From NCBI GenBank assembly GCA_949752795.1, contig OX457070.1, forward strand, positions 29,559,088 through 29,623,087: 64,000 nucleotides of DNA. Reading direction: 5' to 3'. Below the pieces are notes generated by a model. The model was given only the letters and a program-made list of their open reading frames with translations, was not told the origin of the DNA and ran no database searches. The translations under genes and the position numbers were made by a program. How positions within the stretch are numbered: the stretch's first letter is position 1; each line of letters starts with the position of its first letter. This document shows positions 33,488-45,809 of this stretch, in pieces. This DNA comes from Hyperoodon ampullatus. Lineage: Eukaryota; Chordata; Mammalia; Artiodactyla; Ziphiidae.

Positions 33488-33659
33488 AGTTAGGTGTCCC
33501 AGGGAAACAGGTGATGCTTTTCGGGAAGAAGTGGAAACAATGGAGAAACAGAGGAGGAGATCTGGGGGTCTGTTAACAGCAGGGAGCTGAAGCCCATACA
33601 ACCATGTTATGTGGGTGTTGATGTGCTGGTGCCCCACATAACAGCTCAGGGGCACTGAG

Positions 33660-33830
33660 TGTTCAATTTTCAGGAATTTTGCAAACTGGTTGACCTTACT
33701 TCAGTAGCTTGAAATCAGCCATGGTGGAGGTGTTTACACCATGGGAACTGGCCTGTGCTGCAAGTCAGGGCTCTTCCCCCATCCCAAAGCCAATTACTAA
33801 ACATTTGCTGCTGCATGTAAGAGTGACCTT
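33660..33830 (+). repeat. Unnamed old repeat, copy 1
   Basis: 'caattttcaggaattttgc', 'gtagcttgaaatcagcc', 'atggtggaggtgtttacac' and 'caattactaaacatttgc' reappear in the same order at 60100-60510. It is a dispersed repeat older than the SINEs. Confidence 0.55.
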
Positions 33831-33870
33831 TCTCCTAATCTCACCATTCTGGCAAATGGCTCCTTCCTTG

Positions 33871-33912
33871 GGGAGAATGAGTGACAGGGGTGGGAGAATG
33901 AGTGACAGGGGT
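33871..33912. repeat. Perfect 21-base tandem duplication
   Basis: Two identical units, 33871-33891 and 33892-33912, starting 'gggagaatgagtgacagg', plus a short partial third. Confidence 0.9.
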
Positions 33913-34975
33913 GGGAGATAGTGCTCTCCTCTAAAAAGCAGACTGGAAGGTTCTTTATGAAAACATATGGAAAAAGGAATAGAGGGCATCCCCCTCCCTC
34001 CCTTCTTCTTTTCTTCTTTTTTCTTTTTTACCTATAATAATACCTATAATGGAAATTTTCGAGAAGGATAGGAGGCAGCAGTGTGTGACAGCTGAGAGCA
34101 AGGCTTTGCAGTTAGACAGAATTTGGGCTCACCCCCCGGCTTGCACACTCTCTAGCCATGTGATATTGTATGAAGTGGAGTAAAGTTGGAGTGAGAAGCA
34201 TCTTGATATGTGTTTGGGGCAGAAACCAAGCCGCTCTGTTCATCGGCTCTCTCAGAAGATCTCGATGACCCCAAATAGTCCTACCCTGTCCTTCTCTGAG
34301 CCACGGCTACTAACGTGATAGCAGTCCACAAACCTGGTCCAAAGAAGGTGGATAGGATCTAAGCGCTCTCCTGACAACTCGTGGAGAACCCAGGCCTCAA
34401 CAGCCCGAGAAGCTCTTGTCTGACTTTCCTAAAAACAAAATGCCAAACTGCCCTGAACATCTGTCCTTTGGTCCTTTTTATGAGGGAGTGGGTAGATTCC
34501 ATTACTTTTCTAAATTTTAATTTCCTCAACTATAGGATGGAAATAAAAATACAGCTTCATTGCCTTTCGTGGATACAGAATGAAAGGCCCAGAACCATGG
34601 CAAATTTGTTATTGAAAAATTTTGGAGTTTCCCAGTTGGATTCAATTAGGATCATGACTGGTGTGGTTGCCTCTCCCAGGCTGAAAGAAAAATGCCATCA
34701 TTAACCTTTAATTATTCACAACAAACCCATAGGAAAAGTCCTTGGCCCAGGTCCTAATGGAGTTATTAAAGCTCTTTTCCTATTCCACTGTTTAAACTCA
34801 AGGCAAATAACCTGGTACTTTTCTGTGGCTTCTCCCTGTAGAATGTGAAGGACCAATAGTGAACCCTCCCTACCAATGCACGTTAGGGCAGGGGCTAAAC
34901 ATCTTTAGCTTCTTGGGGTTTTTTGCTTTACTTTTTCCACCTATCGTTCTCATTTGGTTGTGTTATTGTTGGGGG
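33913..34975. other. Mostly unique sequence with MIR traces
   Basis: A C/T tract lies at 33988-34030. 34085-34170 looks like an antisense MIR end ('ggctttgcagttagacag', 'tctagccatgtgatatt'). The rest is unassigned; no gene seen. Confidence 0.4.
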
Positions 34976-35003
34976 GTGTGTGTGTGTGTGTGTGTGTGTG
35001 TGG
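34976..35003. repeat. (TG)n microsatellite
   Basis: About 14 TG units following a run of G. Confidence 0.95.
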
Positions 35004-35424
35004 TCTGTTTAGAGGGAGACTTTGGAAGCACAGAATGGTCACACATGGTGTGTAAGAACCCCTGGGAAAAGGAAACACCAAGAGAATAAAGAGGGAAAAA
35101 AAGAAATTAAATTGAGACAAGAATAGGCAACACAAAAAAGCCTATGTACAATAATCATCTTTCCTTTTCTCAATTTTATGCTTTCTTTCTTACTGCATAT
35201 GAGTTTTTTTTCCTTCTCATTTCTATATGTCTGTTTTCTCTCTGTGTGCCCTCATTAACTCAACCTCATTAACACGTCCAAAACCAGAAGTCATTATCCT
35301 GATATCATCCTCAGCATCCCTCAAGTCCCACTTCTCTTTCTGAATTTCCCCATGTGTTCTCGGGTTCTACTTCAGGTCAGCTGCCCAAGTGGAAAAAAAC
35401 AACAACGCAGAATCATTCTTATTT
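35004..35424. other. Unassigned sequence with an L2 fragment
   Basis: 35255-35400 is L2-like on the + strand ('acacgtccaaaaccagaagt', 'cagcatccctcaagtcccac'). Confidence 0.45.
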
Positions 35425-36223
35425 TAAAGATCTGCTTATTGAGATGTAATTTACATACAAGAAAAATTCACTCATTTTAAGCACACAAATTTAATGTGTT
35501 TTAACAAATGTACAGTCATGTAACCATCACAACAATCAAGACATTTCCACTACCACAAAAAGTTTCTTTCTGTCACTATAGTTTTGCCTTTTCTAGAATG
35601 TCATATAAATGAAATCATATAGTAGTCTTTTGTGTCTGGCTTCTTAGCATATTGCATTTGAGATTTATCTATATTGTTGCAGGTATCAATAACTCACTCA
35701 TTTTTATTGCTGAGAAATATTGCACTGTATAGATATATCACAATTGTTTGTTTACCCATTTACCAGTTGATGAACATTTGCATTGTTTTGTTTTGGGTTA
35801 TTATGAATTAAGTGCTATGAATATTCACATATAGGTCTTTGTGTGGACATATATTTTCCTTTTTTTGGGGAGTAGAATTTTATTTCACTTCTAGGAAGAC
35901 AATTGCTGAGCTGTATGGTAAGTGTAATTTAAATTTATAAAACACTGATAAACTATTTTCCAAAGGGACTGCATCATTTTCATTCCCATCAGCAAAATAT
36001 GAGAATACCAGTTGCTCTTTATCATTGCCAACACTTTGCATTGTCAGTTAAAAAAATTTTAGCCATTCAAGTAGATGTGTAGTATTACTTCATTGTCCTT
36101 TTAATTTGTGTTTCCCAGATGACTAATGTTGTTAAGTATATTTTCATGTGCTTACCTGTCTTGAGTATATCTTCTTTGGTAAATTGTCCACTTTCTTTTC
36201 CCATTTAAAAATTGGGTTGTTTG
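35425..36223 (-). mobile_element. Old L1 (L1M), outer layer of a nest, left part
   Basis: Antisense old L1: 'gagatgtaatttacataca', 'catgtaaccatcacaacaat', 'agaaatattgcactgtatag' and 'aaaattgggttgtttg'. It resumes at 38684. Its last bases (36206-36223) are the TSD of the L1 inserted next. Confidence 0.75.
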
Positions 36224-36260
36224 CCTGTCAGAATGGCTATCATCAAAAAGAATGCAAATA

Positions 36261-36464
36261 GGGGCTTCCCTGGTGGCGCAGTGGTTGAGAGTCCGCCTGC
36301 CGATGCAGGGGACACGGGTTCATGTCCCGGTCCGGGAAGATCCCACATGCCATGGAGTGGCTGGGCCCGTGAGCCATGGCCACTGAGCCTGCACGTCCGG
36401 AGCCTGTGCTCTGCAACAGGAGAGGCCACGACAGTGAGAGGCCTGTGTACCGCAAAAAAAAAAA
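36261..36464 (+). mobile_element. CHR-2-type SINE
   Basis: Intact head, B box 'ggttcatgtcc' and A tail. An exact 16-base TSD 'aaaaagaatgcaaata' lies at 36245-36260 and 36465-36480. It landed exactly at the left border of L1 copy B. Confidence 0.95.
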
Positions 36465-36480
36465 AAAAAGAATGCAAATA

Positions 36481-37460
36481 AACACAGCAAAGGAAACCAT
36501 AAACAAAAAGAAAAGACAACCTACAGAATGGGAGAAAATGCTTGCAAATGATATGACTGACAAGGGATTAAATTCCAAAATATAGAAAGAGCTCATACAA
36601 CTCAATATCAAAAAAACAAACAACTCAGTCAAAAAATGGGCATAAGATCTAAACAGACATTTTTCCAAAGAAGACATACAGATGGCCAACAGGCACATGA
36701 AAAAAATGCTCAGCATTGCTAATAGAGAAATGCAAATCAAAACTACAATGAGGTATCACCTCACTCCAGTCAGAATGACCATCACCAAAAAGTCTATAAA
36801 TAATAAACGCTGGAGTGGGTGTGGAGAAAAAGGAGCCCTCCTACACTGTTAGGGGGAAAGTAATTTGGTGTAGACACTATGGAGAATAGTATGGAGGTTC
36901 CTTAAAAAACTAAAAATAGAGTTGCCATATGATCTTGCAATCTCACTCCTGGGCATATATCCAGAGAAAACCATAATTCAAAAAGATACATGCACCCAGT
37001 GTTCATTGCAGCACTATTTACAATAGCCAATACACGGAAGCAACCTAAATGTCCATTGACAGAGGGATGGATAAAGAAGATGTGGTATATATATACAATG
37101 GAATATTACTCAGCCAAAAAAAGAATGAAATAATGCCATCTGCAGCAACATGGATAGACTTAGAGATTATCATACTAAGTGAAATAAGCCAGACAGAGAA
37201 AGACAGATATATTATGCTATCACTTACATGTGGAATCTAAAATATGCTATAAGTGAACTTATTTACAAAATAGAAAGAGACTCACAGACATAGAAAACAA
37301 ACTTATGGTTACCAAAGGGGGAGGGATAAATTAGGAGTTTGGGATTAACATATACACACTACTATATATAAAATACATAACCAACAAGGACCTACTGTAT
37401 AGCACAGGGAACTATACTCTATATTTGTAATAACCTATAAGGGAAAAGAATCTGAAAAAG

Positions 37461-37503
<43 letters not shown>

Positions 37504-37563
37504 TCACTGTGCTGTAAACCTGAAACTAACACAACATTATAAATCAACTATATTTCAATTAAA
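36481..37563 (+). mobile_element. L1 copy B (third layer), 5'-truncated
   Basis: Starts in the ORF2 C-terminal third ('agcaaaggaaaccataaac') and ends in the 3' UTR with (AT)n (37462-37500) and an A tail. The flanks 'aaaaagaatgcaaata' (36465-36480) and 'aaaaagaacacaagta' (37564-37579) are its diverged TSD. Copy A is continuous across it. Confidence 0.85.
37462..37500. repeat. (AT)n microsatellite in an L1 3' UTR
   Basis: About 19 TA units. The related L1 3' ends at 2941 and 7350 carry shorter (AT)n at the same place. Confidence 0.95.
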
Positions 37564-38035
37564 AAAAAGAACACAAGTAACAAATGTTGGCAAGTATGCA
37601 GAGAAAAGGGAGCCCTTGCACACCGTTGGTAGGAATGTAAATTGGTGCAGCCTGTGTGGAAAACAGTATGGAGGTTTCTCAAGAAACTAAAAACAGAACT
37701 ACCATATGGCCCAGCAATTCCATTCCAAGGGTATACATCTGAAGAAACAAAAACACTAATTCGAAAAGATACATGCACCCCAAAGTTCATAGCAGCATTA
37801 TTTACAATTGCCAAGATATGGAAGCAACCTAAGTATCCATTGACAGTTAAATGGATGAAAAAGGTGTGGTATACATACACAATGGAATACTACTCAGTCA
37901 TAAAAAGAAGGACATTTTGCCATTTGTAGCAACATGGATGGACTTGGAGGGTATTATGTTAAGTCAAATAAGTCAGACAGAGAAAGACAAATACTGTATG
38001 ATGTCATTTATATGTGGAATCTAAAAAATACAACA

Positions 38036-38366
38036 GGGACTTCCCTGCTGGTGCAGTGGTTGAGAATCCTCCTGCCAATGCAGGGGACACGAGTTCGATC
38101 CCTGGTCCGGGAAGATCCCACATGCTGTGGAGCAACTAAGCCCCTGCCCCACAACTACTGAGCCTGCCCTCTAGACACCGGGAGCCATAGTTACTGAAGC
38201 CCACGCACTTAGAGCCCGTGCTCTGCAACAAGAGAAGCCACCACAAATGAGAAGCCTGCGCACCACAACGAAGAGTAACCCCCGCTCACCACAACTAGAG
38301 AAAGCCCACGCGCAGCAACGAAGACCCAATGCAGCCCCCCAAAATAAAAATAAATAAAGTTTATTA
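38036..38366 (+). mobile_element. CHR-1-type SINE
   Basis: Complete CHR-1 with B box 'gttcgatcc' and a (AAAT)-rich tail. An exact 13-base TSD 'aaaaaatacaaca' lies at 38023-38035 and 38367-38379, inside L1 copy A. Confidence 0.95.
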
Positions 38367-38683
38367 AAAAAATACAACAAACTAGTGAATATAACAAAAA
38401 AGAAGCAGACTCACGGATATAGAGAATGAATTAGTGGCTACCAGTAGGGAGAGGGAAGGGGGAAGGGGGAAGGGGCAATATAGGGGTAGGGGATTAAGAG
38501 GTACAAACTACTAGGTATAAAATAAGCTATAATTGTATATATTGTGCAACATGGGGAATATAGCCAATATTTTATAATACTATAAATGGGATATAACCTT
38601 TAAAAAGTGTGAATATTGTACACCAGTAACTTATATAATATTGTACATAACCATACTTCAATTTTTAAAAAATGGGTTGTTTG

Positions 38684-38895
38684 GTTTTTATTATGGATTT
38701 GTAAGAGTTTTAAAAAATATTCTGGATAGGGAATTCCCTGGAGGTCCAGTGGTTAGGACTCGGCGCTTTCACTGCCAGGGCCTGGGTTCAATCCTTGGTC
38801 GGGGAAGTAAGATCCTGCAAGCTGTGTGGCGTGACCAAAAATAAAAAATTCTGGGTACAAGTTCTTTATCAGATACATATTTTGCCTATGGAAAT
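38684..38895 (-). mobile_element. Old L1 (outer layer), right part
   Basis: 'tttttattatggatttgtaa' and, after a SINE, 'gggtacaagttctttatcag' continue the antisense L1 of 35425-36223. Confidence 0.65.
38726..38842 (+). mobile_element. Short tRNA-derived SINE
   Basis: 'ggaattccctggaggtccag', 'gggttcaatccttggtcgg' and a short A tail. TSD 'aaaaaatattctgg' (38712-38725) / 'aaaaaattctgg' (38843-38854). It is of the short class also seen at 9457 and 21055. Confidence 0.88.
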
Positions 38896-38929
38896 AACCC
38901 AAAATACAGACAAAGTGTCATTCATGAGG

Positions 38930-39265
38930 TTTTTCACATCAATGTTATTTACAATTGTGATGAAATTGGAAATAAGTTACAATCTAATAAAAGGGAAACT
39001 GTTCACTACTATATGATTCAAAGGAATATTTTACAGCCATTTATTAATATTAAAAATGTAAAGACATAGAAACCTGCTTTTGATGTAATTTCAGGCAGAA
39101 AATAAAATTATGTATATTATCAGCTATGCATTAAGAAAGCCTGGAAGTATATGCCAAAGTAATAAGGGTAATACTGTCTAAATGGTAAGATTATGGCTGG
39201 TGTTTAGATTCTCGATACTTTTCCAAACTTTTCAAGATTGATACAGAAAGCCTTAGTTAAAAAAG
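38930..39265 (+). mobile_element. Old LINE 3' part (L1/HAL1-like)
   Basis: 'atgttatttacaattgtga', 'ttttacagccatttattaat', 'aagcctggaagtatatgcc' and 'attatggctggtgttt' follow the order of an old L1/HAL1 3' region. Confidence 0.55.
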
Positions 39266-40190
39266 AAAAAACATCTCATAAAGAGGTAAATGGTTAATAC
39301 AGTGGTTGCTGCTTCCTTTACAAGCTCACCTAGACTGAGGCATGATTTGTGATACCGTTAATAACCAGATGGGTTAGTTAATAGCATAGCAGACCAGCCA
39401 AAAGCTTTGAACTGTAATTCCAGCTCTGCCCTTGAACTTCAGGCAGTTTTTCACTCCTGTTTAAAATGGGACTCAGAACTGTGAAGTACCTAGCAAGACT
39501 GCCATGTAGCTTTCTGGGGAACTGCTTCCCAGGTATGTACTCTCAAATATGCAACAGCTCTTGAGATTTGTTCAGTGACTTGGGAAGATAATCTTGAGAA
39601 GTTAGGCATGCCTTTAATATTTAGAAGAGAGAGCCTCTGTGCTTCTGCTGATACACAGATACAAAGAGCTGGAGGGCAAGCAATAGGGGCAGTTAAGGAG
39701 AAAAGCCTTGGGTTGAAGAAAATATTGGAGGCAAGAAAAGAAAGACAAGGGTGAAAAGAGGAAATGGATGAAAGAATTGAGAACCCAAGCAAATGAGTCT
39801 CTGGACTGAGAACTGTCATACTTTGAATAAGAATTTTGTAACTACATTTTGCACCTGTAAAGTCTTACTCTGTAAATGATTTGTATCCTTTTACTCATTT
39901 TCCTTTCTAGTTCTAGAGCTATTTATGTTATCCTCTGGAGACTGGAAAGAGAGGACAATTACTACTGGGTTTACTGAGAGGAAGGAATTTAAGGTGCTCC
40001 TATAGGAATGACTCTCATAAGAAGGCAGTTTCCTAAGGCAACATATTTTGTCAAGATGAGTGATTCAGCTCATATCAGAGATATTTTTGAACCTGGTCAA
40101 TTACTTTACCTAAGGCAGGCACACTATATATGTTTGCTGATGTGTAACTCATGAAACCGAGAAATAATATTCAAATGCTTATTTAGAAGA
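39266..40190. other. Mostly unique sequence, no gene seen
   Basis: A MIR-like stretch (antisense) lies around 39400-39490 ('gtaattccagctctgccctt', 'ttaaaatgggactcag'). The minus-strand open frame 39490-39819 (109 codons) has no recognised domain. Confidence 0.4.
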
Positions 40191-40320
40191 TCAAATAGAG
40201 GGTTTTTAAAAAATTTGGTAGCCAACAAAATCTAGCCAAAATTCTTTTTTGAAACTTGATAATATGGAAATGCAAAGGGCCTAGAATAACCCACACAATC
40301 TTGAAGAAATACAAAGTGGG

Positions 40321-40550
40321 GGGGCTTCCCTGGTGGCGCAGTGGTTGAGAGTCCGCCTGCCGATGCAGGGGACACGGGTTCGAGCCCTGGTCTGGGAAGA
40401 TCCCACATGCCGCGGAGCGGCTGGGCCCGTGAGCCATGGCCGCTGAGCCTGCGCGTCTGGAGCCTGTGCTCCGCAATGAGAGGCCAGCGTACCGCAACAG
40501 TGAGAGGCCAGCGTACCGCAAAAAAATAAATAAATAAATAAAAATAAATA
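40321..40550 (+). mobile_element. CHR-2-type SINE with an internal 24-base duplication
   Basis: A box 'tggcgcagtgg' and B box 'ggttcgagccc' intact; tail (AAAT)n. An exact TSD 'atacaaagtggg' lies at 40309-40320 and 40551-40562. Near the 3' end 'tgagaggccagcgtaccgca' occurs twice in tandem (40478 and 40501). Confidence 0.95.
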
Positions 40551-40814
40551 ATACAAAGTGGGAGGACTTACTCTACTGTACATTACATGTATTATAAATA
40601 ATTGTGTCACAAGGATGGACATACTGACCAATGAAATAGAGTATAAATCCATAAGAAGATCCATGCATATGTGGATATTTTCTTTATGGCAAAAGAGACA
40701 CTGCAAAGCATTAAAGAAAAGAAAATCTTTTCAATAAATGGTGCTGGGAGCATTGAATAAATTATGTGGAGAAACTTGACACCTACCTCATACTATACAT
40801 GAAAATTCATTCCA

Positions 40815-41118
40815 TCCCCATGCACTTGGAGTCCATGAGCCAAAGGGATATGCAAAGATGCTTAAACATTTCAGGGCTGGTTTCTCTGTTCATATCCAAT
40901 TCTGGTGCTTAGGAACAGGGGCCCTTGCTGATGTCCAAGGGCAAAAAGCCCCACTTCCTTTAAGGAAGGGGGCAAGCCTGACCCTGATGCCCAGTAAGGG
41001 GCAACCCTGGGCTTTTTGTTTTTCATGCTTTTCTTTTTGTTGGCCTTGTGCTGAGTTTGTTTACAAAAGATGTATTTTGTTTAACCAAATATTAAAAATG
41101 GAAAACTCTGTACATTAA
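40815..41118 (+). pseudogene. Short retrocopy of an unidentified mRNA 3' end
   Basis: A 304-base block interrupts the old L1 and is bounded by 'aaaattcattcca' (40802-40814) / 'aaaattcattcta' (41119-41131). Near its right end is ATTAAA (41091-41096), about 20 bases before a short A run at the right border. That is the layout of an mRNA 3' end copied by L1 machinery. No frame is clearly coding. I cannot name the source gene; an uncatalogued SINE or LINE end is the alternative. Confidence 0.5.
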
Positions 41119-42104
41119 AAAATTCATTCTAGATGTATCATAGACTTAAATGTAAAAGGCTAAATAAAGCTTCTAAAGGAAGAAGAGCTTCATGACTTCA
41201 AGATAAGAAAAGATTTTTAATAAGTACTAATCATAAAGAAAAAGATCGTTTGAGTACATTAAAATTTAAAACCTCATTAAAGGCAAGGAAAGACTTAAAA
41301 TAGGAGACAAAAAGAACTGATCCTAAAGAAAAAGACTGATAAATTTGAGATTAAGTTAACATTGGTATTAATACTTTCCATTTATTAAAGGATACAGAAT
41401 ATGCAGAAAATATTTGCAACACCTGTAACCTACAAAGAGCTCATGTATGAAGTACATAAAGAAATCCTACAAACCAATAAGAAAATGACAGTCAACCCAG
41501 AAGAAAAATGGGCAAAAGATTTGAGCAGATGCTTCTGGGGAAAAAAAAGGATATCCAATGGACAATAAACATATGAAAAGATACTTAACATCCCTAATAA
41601 TTAGAGAAATGCAAATAAAAACTATAACCAGACATCATTATATACCCACCAGAATGGCTAAAATTAAAAGACCAGCACTACCAGGTGTTGATGAGGATGT
41701 GGACAACAGATACTCTTATATGATGCTGGAAGAGTGCAGATTGGTACAACACCTTGGAAAATTTTTTATAGTATTTAATAAAGTTGAAGGTACATATAAA
41801 TTTTTACCCAGCAGTGCCATTTATAAGAATATACCCAATAAAAATATGTGCACATGTTCTTTAAAAGACATACACAAGAACATGTCTTTTATGTTCATAG
41901 CAGCTCTATTTGTAATCATCTCCAACTGGGAACTCCCTCAAAGCCCATCGACAGAAGAATGAATAAACAAATGGTGGTATGTTCATACAATAAAATACTA
42001 TTAAGCAGAGTAAAACAATAACAGTAGCTACACATAACAACCTGGATGAAGCTTAAAAACATATTGTTGAGTAGAAGAGGCCAGATCCACAAGAATATAT
42101 ATTA

Positions 42105-43876
<1,772 letters not shown>

Positions 43877-43886
43877 AAGAATATAT

Positions 43887-44700
43887 TTTATATAATTCCA
43901 TTTATATAAAGTTTAAATAAGGGTCAAACCAAACTATACTGCTTAGGGTTCCATGCTTAGGAGAAAAACTACAATGAGAAACAAGGAAATAATTATCACA
44001 GAAGTTAAGGTAATAATTATCTTTCAAAAGAAAAGGAGTAGTGATTAGGGGGCATCACTTTTGGGATTTCTGGAATATTGGCAATTTTGTATTTCTTGAC
44101 CTGAGTGTTGCTTTGTGAAATGTCATCAAGCTGTTTCGTAAACTTCACTGTTTGTCTGTTAGACTGGCCCAAGAAGAAATAGAAAAATTGAATAAACCAA
44201 TATACATAGAAGAAACTGAAATGGTAGCCAAAGATCTACTTCCTAAAAGAAACCAGATCCTATAACTCTATGATTAGATTCTATGAAACTTTTAAGGAAC
44301 AAATATTTCCTACCTTATCCAACTCTTCCTGTGCTAGCATAACTCTTATATCAGAACTAAATTTAAAAGCAGAAGAAATTTAAAATAATAAGCTCATTTA
44401 TAAAAAGATGCCAAGATTCTAAATAAAATACTAGCAAATTGAATCTTGCAATTCATTAAAAGAATGATTACCATGACCCAGGATTGAAAGGATATTTTAA
44501 CACCAGAATATCAAGAATTCTACTAACTAGAAGGATGATGTGAGCACAAACTTAGTAGATGCCACAAAATCATTTATGTGTGGTATAGCCATACAATGGG
44601 ATATCATTCAGCCATAAAAAAAGAATGATGTACTGATACATGATACAATGTAGAGGAATCTTGAAAACATGCTTAGTGAAAGAAGCCATGCACAGAAGTC
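43887..44700 (+). mobile_element. Old L1, continuation after the EEF1A1 copy
   Basis: 43887-44150 continues the L1 3' region ('atttggcaattttgtatttc'-like 'tggaatattggcaattttg'). 44160-44700 is a further decayed L1 ORF2 piece ('aagaagaaatagaaaaattg', 'ttctaaataaaatactagc') with internal losses. Confidence 0.6.
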
Positions 44701-44706
44701 CACATA

Positions 44707-45021
44707 CAGGCATACCTTGGAGATACTGAAGGTTCAGTTGCAGACTACCGCAATAAAGCAAGTCACAGGAATTTTTTGGTTTCCCAGTGCACATAAAAAC
44801 TATGTTTACACAGTACTGTAGTCTAATAAGTGTGCAATAGCGTTATGTCTAAAAAAATAATTAAACATTGAAAAAACAGCCTTAATTAAGAAATACTGGT
44901 GTTGGAAAAATGGCATCAGTAGACTTGCTCGATGCAGGGTTGGCAGAGACCTTCAATTTATAAAAAACACAATATCTGTGAAGCACAATAAACTGAAGCA
45001 CAATAAAATGAGGTATGCCTG
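44707..45021. mobile_element. Tigger1-derived non-autonomous DNA transposon
   Basis: 315 bases with terminal inverted repeats CAGGCATACCT (44707-44717) and AGGTATGCCTG (45011-45021), flanked by TA (44705-44706 and 45022-45023), the Tc1/mariner-type target duplication. Inner ends 'ccgcaataaagcaagtcac' and 'gaagcacaataaaatgagg' match Tigger1. The transposase centre is deleted. The surrounding L1 text is continuous across it. Confidence 0.93.
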
Positions 45022-45146
45022 TATCATACAATTCCATTTGTATGAAATGTCCAGATTAGGCAGATCCATAGAGACATAATTTTTCTACCAGCTGTAACAA
45101 AAAACACACCCCAGTCAAATCAGACTCATGCCAGAAATGCAAGTAG

Positions 45147-45790
45147 GTACTAGGCATATACCCTGAGAAATAATTCAAAAAGATGCATGTACCACAGTGT
45201 TCATTGCAGCACTGTTTACAATAGTCAGGACATGGAAGCAACCTAAATCAGCAAATGAATGGATAAAGAAGATGAGGCACATATACACAATGGAATATTA
45301 CTTAGCCATAAAAAGGAACGAAATTGAGTTATTTGTAATGAGGTGGATGGACCAAGAGTCTGTCATACAGAGTGAAGTAAGTCAGAAAGAGAAAAACAAA
45401 TACTGTATGCTAACGCATATACATGGAATCTAAAAAAATGGACTGATGAACCTAGTGGCAGGGCAGGAATAAAGACACAGATGTAGAGAATGGACCTGAG
45501 GACATGGTGGGGGAGGGGAAGCTGGGATGAAGTGAGAGAGTAGCACTGACATATATACACTACCAAATGTAAAATGGATGACTAGTGGGAAGCTGCTGCA
45601 TAGAACAGGGAGATCAGCTTGATGCTTTGTGACGATCTAGAGGAGTGAGATAGGGAGGGTGGGAGGGAGGCTTAAGAGGGAGGGGATATGGGGATATATG
45701 TATAAATATAGCTGATTCACTTTGATTCACTTTGTTATACAGCAGAAACTAACACAACACTGTAAAGCAATTATACTCCAATAAAAAAAT
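45147..45790 (+). mobile_element. 5'-truncated L1, ORF2 tail and 3' UTR
   Basis: Begins 'aggcatataccctgagaaa'. The open piece 45197-45433 matches the ORF2 C-terminus (MRWMDQESVIQSEVSQKEK). The 3' UTR ends 'ttatactccaataaaaaa'. Probable TSD 'aaatgcaagtaggt' / 'aaattcaagtatgt' around the ends. It is of the same young class as 3849-6973. Confidence 0.88.
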
Positions 45791-45809
45791 TCAAGTATGT
45801 TTCATTATT

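Larger units (their letters stand above)
36224..38665 (+). mobile_element. L1 copy A (second layer of the nest)
   Basis: Copy A is present as 36224-36250 ('agaatggctatcatc'), 37564-38035 and 38367-38665, with another L1 and two SINEs inside. It contains the ORF2 C-terminal region (37642-37929, [25 protein letters not shown]) and its 3' UTR. The TSD is 'aaaaattgggttgtttg' (36207-36223) / 'aaaaaatgggttgtttg' (38667-38683) in the outer old L1. Confidence 0.85.
40200..42090 (+). mobile_element. Old L1 ORF2 region hosting two retrocopies and a SINE
   Basis: Degenerate L1 ORF2: 'aagggcctagaataaccc', 'aataaatggtgctgggag', 'cttctaaaggaagaaga', 'attagagaaatgcaaataa' and 'cagcagtgccatttataag'. It is interrupted at 40321-40550 and 40815-41118, and resumes after 43887. 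Confidence 0.8.

Noticed and set aside
33079..33655. Long minus-strand frame across 33113-33655
   Set aside because: It runs through a SINE and two microsatellites. The same protein-like text recurs at every CHR-2 copy and is a shadow of the SINE.
40321..40420. tRNA-like A and B boxes, here and in other SINE heads, as possible tRNA genes
   Set aside because: They are the tRNA-derived heads of CHR SINEs with A tails and target duplications, and do not fold as complete tRNAs.
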